Assembly (NCBI RefSeq): GCF_010093535.1
Contig: NW_022985163.1
Coordinates: 2,364,817-2,428,816, forward strand
Length of the DNA stretch: 64,000 nucleotides
Reading direction: 5' to 3'
From: Lindgomyces ingoldianus
Lineage: Eukaryota; Ascomycota; Dothideomycetes; Pleosporales; Lindgomycetaceae
Shown: piece by piece, positions 59,107 through 64,000 of the stretch
Layout: every line of letters begins with the position of its first letter
How positions within the stretch are numbered: the first letter of the stretch is position 1
The notes under the pieces: model-generated
What the model was told of the DNA's origin: nothing
What the model saw: only the letters and a program-made list of their open reading frames with translations
Databases searched by the model: none
Position numbers and translations under genes: made by a program

Positions 59107-59146
59107 GTGCATTACGCGAGGCCGTGCATTACACGCTAAAACACAG
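59107..59146 (-). repeat. pogo right terminal inverted repeat
   Basis: Complement of 40131-40170. Followed by TA (59147-59148). Confidence 0.9.
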
Positions 59147-59149
59147 TAG

Positions 59150-59674
59150 CGGCTGAGCAAGACTAAGCCGACCCTGAGCAAATCCAACGGGCTCATACCT
59201 GATTTCGACTACGAGCAGGTCTAATACCCAGAGTACGGAGATTCGCGCGAGGTGCCCTGGCTTCAGCACCCCCGGGTTGAAGATGGGGTCACGCCATAGC
59301 GGGTGGGTCGGAAACTTCTCTTGGAGGAAGACTGAATCTTGAAGGAGGATTATACGAAGCTGGACGAGCAGCTGGAGGAACCTCTTCCCAGCGAGATTAC
59401 ACCTGTCAACGTCTAGCTGCTGCTCGGCCTCGGACGTGTCCGTGCTGGCTGGCTCATTAGATTCGAACCACGTCTTCCACTCGTCTACGGACCACCCTCT
59501 GAATTGTACTACAATCAGCTGCTACCAAGCAATGCCAATGCTAGCCGAGCATCGGCATCACTCAAAAAGTGCTAGTATCCTTGGCTTCACATCAACCTTT
59601 GCACCAGATACCACCCTTCAATACATGTGGGAAATCCCACATTTTCAAAAAGTCGACTATTCTTCTAGAAAATA
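59150..59674 (+). pseudogene. Nonsense-riddled gene remnant
   Basis: One plus-strand frame retains long protein-like stretches separated by TAA (59222), TAG (59297), TGA (59333), TAG (59414) and TAG (59573). Readable pieces include SKSNGLIPDFDYEQV, YPEYGDSREVPWLQHPRVED, ILKEDYTKLDEQLEEPLPSE and AGWLIRFEPRLPLVYGPPSE. Every stop can be explained as mutated Gln, Trp or Arg. Family not recognised. It starts directly at the pogo insertion site, so its 5' part may lie left of 40131. Confidence 0.5.
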
Positions 59675-59675
59675 G

Positions 59676-60283
59676 ACCCAAAACTCACGTTTATTGGACC
59701 TAGGTCTCTAGATAGGCGCCCAGACCTGATTGTACATTCCCAAGAGAGGAAGGCAGACGACAAAAGGCCAGGCTTCCTCTAGAAATCCCGCATTCAGCTG
59801 AGTCCCAAGTTCGCCAGCAGCTAGCTCATGCATAGAGCTGAATTACATCGCGCGATCGTGCATATGAGACCATGTCCGAACCGTCTAGACCTGGAACTCG
59901 AGGCAGCAGGACCGTGTCTTCTGTAACTCTCTCAGCCCTACACGGCGATTCTTCCGCAGGATTTTGTGCAGAGCTCCTGGAGCATGACCTGTATGAGACA
60001 AGTATGGGCTCTATAGCACAATGGGTGGTCAGCTAGAGCTGAGTGCTTCGTATCTGCCTAGCTCTACGTAAACCCACTGTGGCCTCTCCAGTCCAGTACA
60101 TGCGGTTACTTCAGCTCCTTCCTCGCTTGTACAGTTGCACCAACTTGGAGAACCTCTAAGCTAAAAATTCGGCTTCAAAACGTTTTGTGTTCTCCCAAAT
60201 TTTGATAACGCTTTTTCAACCACTCTTCATTATTACTAGCGGTGTCACTGCTACCACAGCCTTGCCCCAAGATCTCAACCGTG
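59676..60283. other. Intergenic, nothing recognised
   Basis: Normal base composition again. A short protein-like frame near 59880-60000 has no family. The end of the stretch is presumably the promoter of the lectin gene. Confidence 0.4.
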
Positions 60284-61781
60284 ATGACGGCGGAAGACGA
60301 AAACGACAAGGAGCTCAGTGAGAAGATCATTGATGTGGCAGAAGCGGCAGAGAAGTGGCAGGTTTTGGCGCCATATGCAGAAAAGGTAGCAAGCTTCGTG
60401 GAGGAATATGGCGAAATCATTGATGGAATCGGAACGGCCTTTGCAGTAGTTGGTGTTGTCTGGGGTATCTACTCAAAGATGGAGAAGGCTAAAGAAGATG
60501 CTGCTCAGCGTGCGGCGATGGTCGAGAAGATTACTAAAGCTGGTACATCTCAACCCCTTATTGATTATGAGAGTCTCGGAAAAGCTGACATGGTGCATAG
60601 TCAACGGAATGATCAAACGCTCGACCGCGGAGGTGCAAGCTTCCATCCGCGAGGAATCGGTCGGGACTACCCTTGCTCTCGTGCAAACCGTTCAGGTGGG
60701 ATTCAGTCGTGATGTAGTACCTTACTTCAAGGAGTATCCAGTCAGCGGGTGGGATACTGGCCTTGTGGACCTGTACTTGTTCAACGCGCGACAAGCGATT
60801 GAGGAACTGCATCTTCTCATCGAAAAGCATGCCAAAATTGGTGACGGCGGCACTCTACTCGTTCTTTACCGTAACTTGAACAGCATCTTGCAGTGCAAGT
60901 TCACCATCGACAAGTGGCGCCGCGGCGACGACCCGGAGGTCATCAACCAAGCATCTATAGAGGCGGAACGTCTTTTCCAGGCCGCAATCACCGTCAACAA
61001 TGGCATGCGACTCATGAGCGACTTATCCTTCTCTCCAGGCCTCGTTTACTGGCAAGTTGGGGGTGGTAACCGGCCATCTCTCGCGCATTACAAGTATTAC
61101 TACAAAGGTCAGATAGGGCCAACGATCAACAAGGATCCGAAAATCGTCTCTCGGGCTTACATTGAGCATCGAGCTGCGGCCCGCAGCACTGTGGTCCCAT
61201 CCGACGTAAATGTGTGGATCAGACAGGCAGTGGAACTGAGGGGTGAACTTTACGACCGCAAGAATGGAAGAGTAGGAGGCCCCGGCGGTCCTGCACCAGG
61301 TCCTTCTCCCCCATCAGCCTGGGATAGCAATGCCTGGTACAAAATCACGAATGCAGCAAAACCGGGGATGGCGCTCGATGTCGTCAATGATGGCAACCAA
61401 GCGACCGACGGCAAGCTGCAGCTGGCCGCAGCGGGAAACTTCAGTGGTCAGCACTGGCAGATCCGGCCGTCCAAAACCAATTCTGGTATGTACAATCTCT
61501 GCACAATGTGGCTCGGAGTCAACAGGTGCATGGACGTATATGGGAATGACAAAACAACGCCGCATTTGACCGCGGCAGGCGGCTACACTGGACAGGAATG
61601 GAAAATCGAAATGGACGGAAGAGGGGCTTGGAAGATTACGAACGCGTACTCGGCGCCGCTACTTCTCGCAGCTGATGAGAATGGGTCTGGAGTGCATTTG
61701 GTAAATCCTCAATTGTCTCCTTCATTGCAGTGGACTGTTGCCTGGGTTAGACCTATCACGGAGACTGGATTTGGCCTCTAG
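60284..61781 (+). pseudogene. Helical domain plus ricin-type beta-trefoil lectin, frameshifted
   Basis: ATG 60284 (MTAEDENDKELSEKIIDVAE) opens a frame with a charged helix, then a hydrophobic segment (IIDGIGTAFAVVGVVWGIY) and a Lys/Glu-rich helix. This frame dies at 60712, but from about 60600 the coding signal moves to the next frame and continues to TAG at 61781. No intron of credible length fits between. The second part has a helical region (VDLYLFNARQAIEELHLLIE; INQASIEAERLFQAAITVNN), a Gly/Pro linker (GGPGGPAPGPSPPS) and a C-terminal trefoil with repeated (W)YKITNA...ALDV, QHWQI, RCMDVYG, QEWKI and WKITNAY...LQWTV units. This is a ricin B-like carbohydrate-binding fold. The helical N-terminus with a membrane-like segment could be pore-forming, but that is inference. 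A sequencing error instead of true decay is possible. Confidence 0.75.
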
Positions 61782-62284
61782 AGTAGGGCCGGGATTTAAC
61801 CTGACCTCTCCCGAGGAATATGCGGACTGTGTCTACTGCGGTCTATCCTTGCGTTCTATGTACATGTACCACTTCATGAGCGAATTTCGCGCCTCGTTGC
61901 CAACCGTTTCCTTTTCTGCGCGCGCGAGAGAAGCCCAGCCTCTTCCTTCAGCACAGAGGTCTGCGCGCGCCGAAGGGGAAGGGTTGCTCACGATAAAATG
62001 CGAATGAATCTTGGCAGAGTCCGTTCCGCAGAAAGAACGCCCGCATGCCGTTCCTTGCGAGAAAACACCACAACTGCTCGAAGGAAGGCTCAAAATCAGG
62101 CACCCTGGGCCTGGGCTGATTACAGGCGTCGTGTTACATTGATCGTCCACATTGAGCATAGGGGCCCGATTGGAACCCGGGTTCAAAAGAATTTATACAT
62201 AATCTGAAAAATAAGTTAAGAAGTAAAAATAATAGATCACGTAAGTGGTTAAACAAAGTCGATGTTGTTGCAAGTGTATAGTGA
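61782..62284. other. Intergenic, breakpoint region upstream of the HET-NACHT frame
   Basis: No gene. At 62250-62284 the sequence GTCGATGTTGTTGCA resembles the codons for VDTCC that should precede the downstream HET half, followed by a short AT-rich piece with TAG and TGA. So the 5' half of that gene ends here, broken. Confidence 0.5.
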
Positions 62285-64000
62285 GTTTGCATCGACAAAT
62301 CGAATCACGTTGAACTTCAAGAGGCTATCAACTCCATGTTTCGCTGGTATCAGAATGCAGCAAAGTGCTATGTCTATTTATCTGATGTCCCTACCACGAA
62401 TCTAAAAGCAAGCAGCGAAGTCTTAGAATGCAGTTGGGAGCCAGCTTTTCGGGAAAGCCGATGGTTCACCCGAGGTTGGACCCTTCAAGAGCTTCTTGCC
62501 CCACATTCGGTCGAGTTCTTCTCTCAAGACGGCAAAAAGCTTGGCAACAAGAGAACACTGAAGCGAATAATTCACGAGACTACGAGTATTGCTCTTGAAG
62601 CCCTCCAAGGGGCCCCTTTATGTAAATTTGACGTTTCCGAGCGATTATCATGGGCTGAAAGTCGACAAACCACGCGGAAAGAGGACAAGGCGTACTCGCT
62701 TCTAGGCATATTTGGCATCTACATGCCACTTATATATGGCGAAGGAGAAGAACACGCGTTTAAACGCCTCCGGAAAAAGATCACTAAGCTCTCGAACAGT
62801 TTCCAGCAGCAGCAAGCCATAAACAAAGACCAGGAATGCATCCAGCACTTACGCCTCACCGACCCCCGCGATGACAAGAAGCGTATTGAGGGGACTAAGG
62901 GCGGAATATTGGAGGACTCATACCACTGGATCCTTGAAAACTCCGACTTCCAACGATGGCGCGACGGCGAGCAGAGCCGATTGCTATGGATCAAGGGCGA
63001 TCCGGGTAAGGGCAAGACAATGCTGCTCTGTGGCATCATCGATGAGTTGAATGAGTCAGTGGCTAAGACACATCAGCTGTCCTACTTCTTCTGTCAGGCC
63101 ACGGACTCGCGAATTAACAGCGCCGCAGCTGTGCTGCGAGGTATATTGTACTTGCTTGTCACTCAGCAGCCGTTGTTAGTCTCACACCTGCGGAAGAAGC
63201 ACGATCAAGCAGGCCAATCCGTCTTTAAAGACGCTAATGCTTGGGTTGTTCTCTTAGATATTTTTACGAATATGATACGAGACTCGGACCTAAAAATAGT
63301 CTGTCCAGTTGTCGACGCTCTTGATGAATGCGTGGCGGATTTGCTAAAGCTTTTTGACTTAGTAATTCGTACCTCAACGTTATCAGCCCGCATTAAGTGG
63401 CTCTTGTCAAGCCGAAACGAGATGCACATCGAACAGAAACTAAGACACATAGACGCTAGGGCGAGGTTGGGTCTGGAGCTAAAGGAAAATGCAGAACAGG
63501 TGTCCTGCGCTGTTGACGCGTACATTAACAATAAGCTATCCCGCCTTGACTCTCTTGAAGACGACAGCCTGAGAGATCAAGTGCGAGACATCCTACGCCG
63601 GAAGGCGAGCGGGACATTCCTCTGGGTCGCACTCGTGGTCCAGGAGCTTGAGGACCCGGAGATCTGGAACCCTTTGCAGGTGGTAGAAGAAGCGCCACCA
63701 GGTTTGCACCAGCTGTACGATCGCATGATGAATCAAATCAATCGGCGAAAGAGAGACTCTGAGGTTTGCCGGCTGCTGCTGTCTACTGCCTGCATCGCAT
63801 ATCGTCCGCTTTACCTAGCTGAAATGGGCAGCTTGTGCGGACTATCAGGCAAGGTTCCCGTACTCACAAAAAACGTAAGAACGATCACGGCTATGTGTGG
63901 TTCATTTCTCACCGTTAGGGATGATCAGGTCTACTTAATACACCAATCAGCCAAGGACTACTTAAGCAACAAGATGCAAGACACGATCTTCCCATATCAA
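62285..64000 (+). pseudogene. HET (second half)-NACHT NLR gene, 5' truncated, runs off the window
   Basis: An open frame of 572 codons without a stop to the window end. It begins VCIDKSNHVELQEAINSMFR, the second half of a HET domain, and continues with KCYVYLSDVP, ESRWFTRGWTLQELLAP, EDKAYSLLGIFGIYMPLIYG. Then a NACHT NTPase: P-loop IKGDPGKGKTMLL (about 62990-63028), Walker B VCPVVDALDEC (about 63300-63332), GTFLWVALVVQEL and YLIHQSAKDYL. This is the architecture of HET-D/E/R-type incompatibility NLRs; ankyrin, TPR or WD40 repeats would be expected beyond 64000. The first HET half (MRLL...VDTCC) is missing upstream, and a TGA at 62282-62284 closes the frame. The downstream frame is otherwise intact. 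Possible internal start at 62336, which would give a HET-deficient NACHT protein. Confidence 0.85.

Larger units (their letters stand above)
40131..59146 (-). mobile_element. Fot1/pogo-type DNA transposon, RIP-degraded and split by nested insertions
   Basis: The 40-bp terminal inverted repeats 40131-40170 and 59107-59146 differ at only a few positions (left starts CCATGTTTTAGCGCGTAATG, right CTGTGTTTTAGCGTGTAATG on the complement) and contain a doubled GTAATGCAC module. Each is flanked by TA, the target duplication of Tc1/mariner-pogo elements. Transposase remnants on the minus strand lie inside the right end (57660-59060). A Ty3/Gypsy element (about 41273-57645) has separated the two ends. 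The inner left arm is partly hidden by an N gap. Removing the inserted part leaves about 2.6 kb including the gap, a plausible size for an autonomous Fot1/pogo element. Confidence 0.85.

Noticed and set aside
1..64000. CRISPR arrays, bacterial operons, rRNA genes
   Set aside because: No regularly spaced repeats, no Shine-Dalgarno-linked gene strings and no rRNA motifs. Intron-bearing genes show a fungal nuclear genome.

Overview
The window looks like a filamentous ascomycete (Pezizomycotina). Genes carry short introns (about 41-75 nt, mostly GTRNGT...YAG, often with a CTRAY-like branch site), there are HET and NACHT domains, Zn2Cys6 clusters and Fot1/pogo, hAT, Tc1 and Gypsy elements, and about 18 kb shows the extreme C-to-T/G-to-A depletion expected of repeat-induced point mutation (RIP). 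The species cannot be fixed from the sequence.

Layout. 0-5 kb: a SesB-like lipase with a C-terminal glycine-rich motif resembling fungal amyloid-signalling motifs, a 628-residue single-pass surface protein (minus) and a broken gene. 5-13 kb: gene-poor, with a small secreted protein, an eroded ORF, a compact 834-bp hAT element with a perfect 8-bp target duplication, and a Cys-rich, probably GPI-anchored wall protein. 14.3-17.4 kb: a six-exon multi-span membrane protein with a large glycosylated ectodomain. 17.4-24.4 kb: gene-poor, with decayed ORFs. 24.4-26.5 kb: a Gap1-type amino-acid permease. 28.0-29.7 kb: a secreted type-B carboxylesterase. 29.7-32.8 kb: a divergent pair, a two-domain L-threonate/3-hydroxyisobutyrate-type dehydrogenase and a class II aldolase, suggesting a small sugar-acid catabolic module. 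33.0-33.8 kb: a tandem Zn2Cys6 gene interrupted by three stops. 37.7-38.7 kb: a Tc1-type transposase pseudogene.

39.7-64 kb is the most unusual part. The first half of a HET domain (39.7 kb) and the second half of a HET domain fused to a NACHT NTPase (62.3 kb to the window end) lie on the same strand, both broken at the same conserved point. Between them is a Russian-doll insertion. The outside is a Fot1/pogo transposon (40131-59146) with 40-bp inverted repeats and TA flanks. It is split by a minus-strand Ty3/Gypsy element (LTRs near 41.3-41.6 and 57.3-57.6 kb). The Gypsy element is itself interrupted by what looks like a plus-strand LINE, and it carries a GC-rich solo LTR with a 5-bp target duplication (53.7-54.1 kb). 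Between the pogo element and the NACHT gene lie a nonsense-riddled remnant and a frameshifted gene encoding a helical domain plus a ricin-type beta-trefoil lectin.

The two ends of the window (SesB-like lipase; HET-NACHT and lectin) are typical of fungal allorecognition and innate-immune repertoires, and the middle is ordinary metabolism and cell surface. Many broken genes outside the AT-rich block have stops that single C-to-T/G-to-A transitions would explain, consistent with mutation of old duplicates or leakage from RIP. Exon joins were checked by hand for frame, splice dinucleotides and protein continuity. No database search was run.
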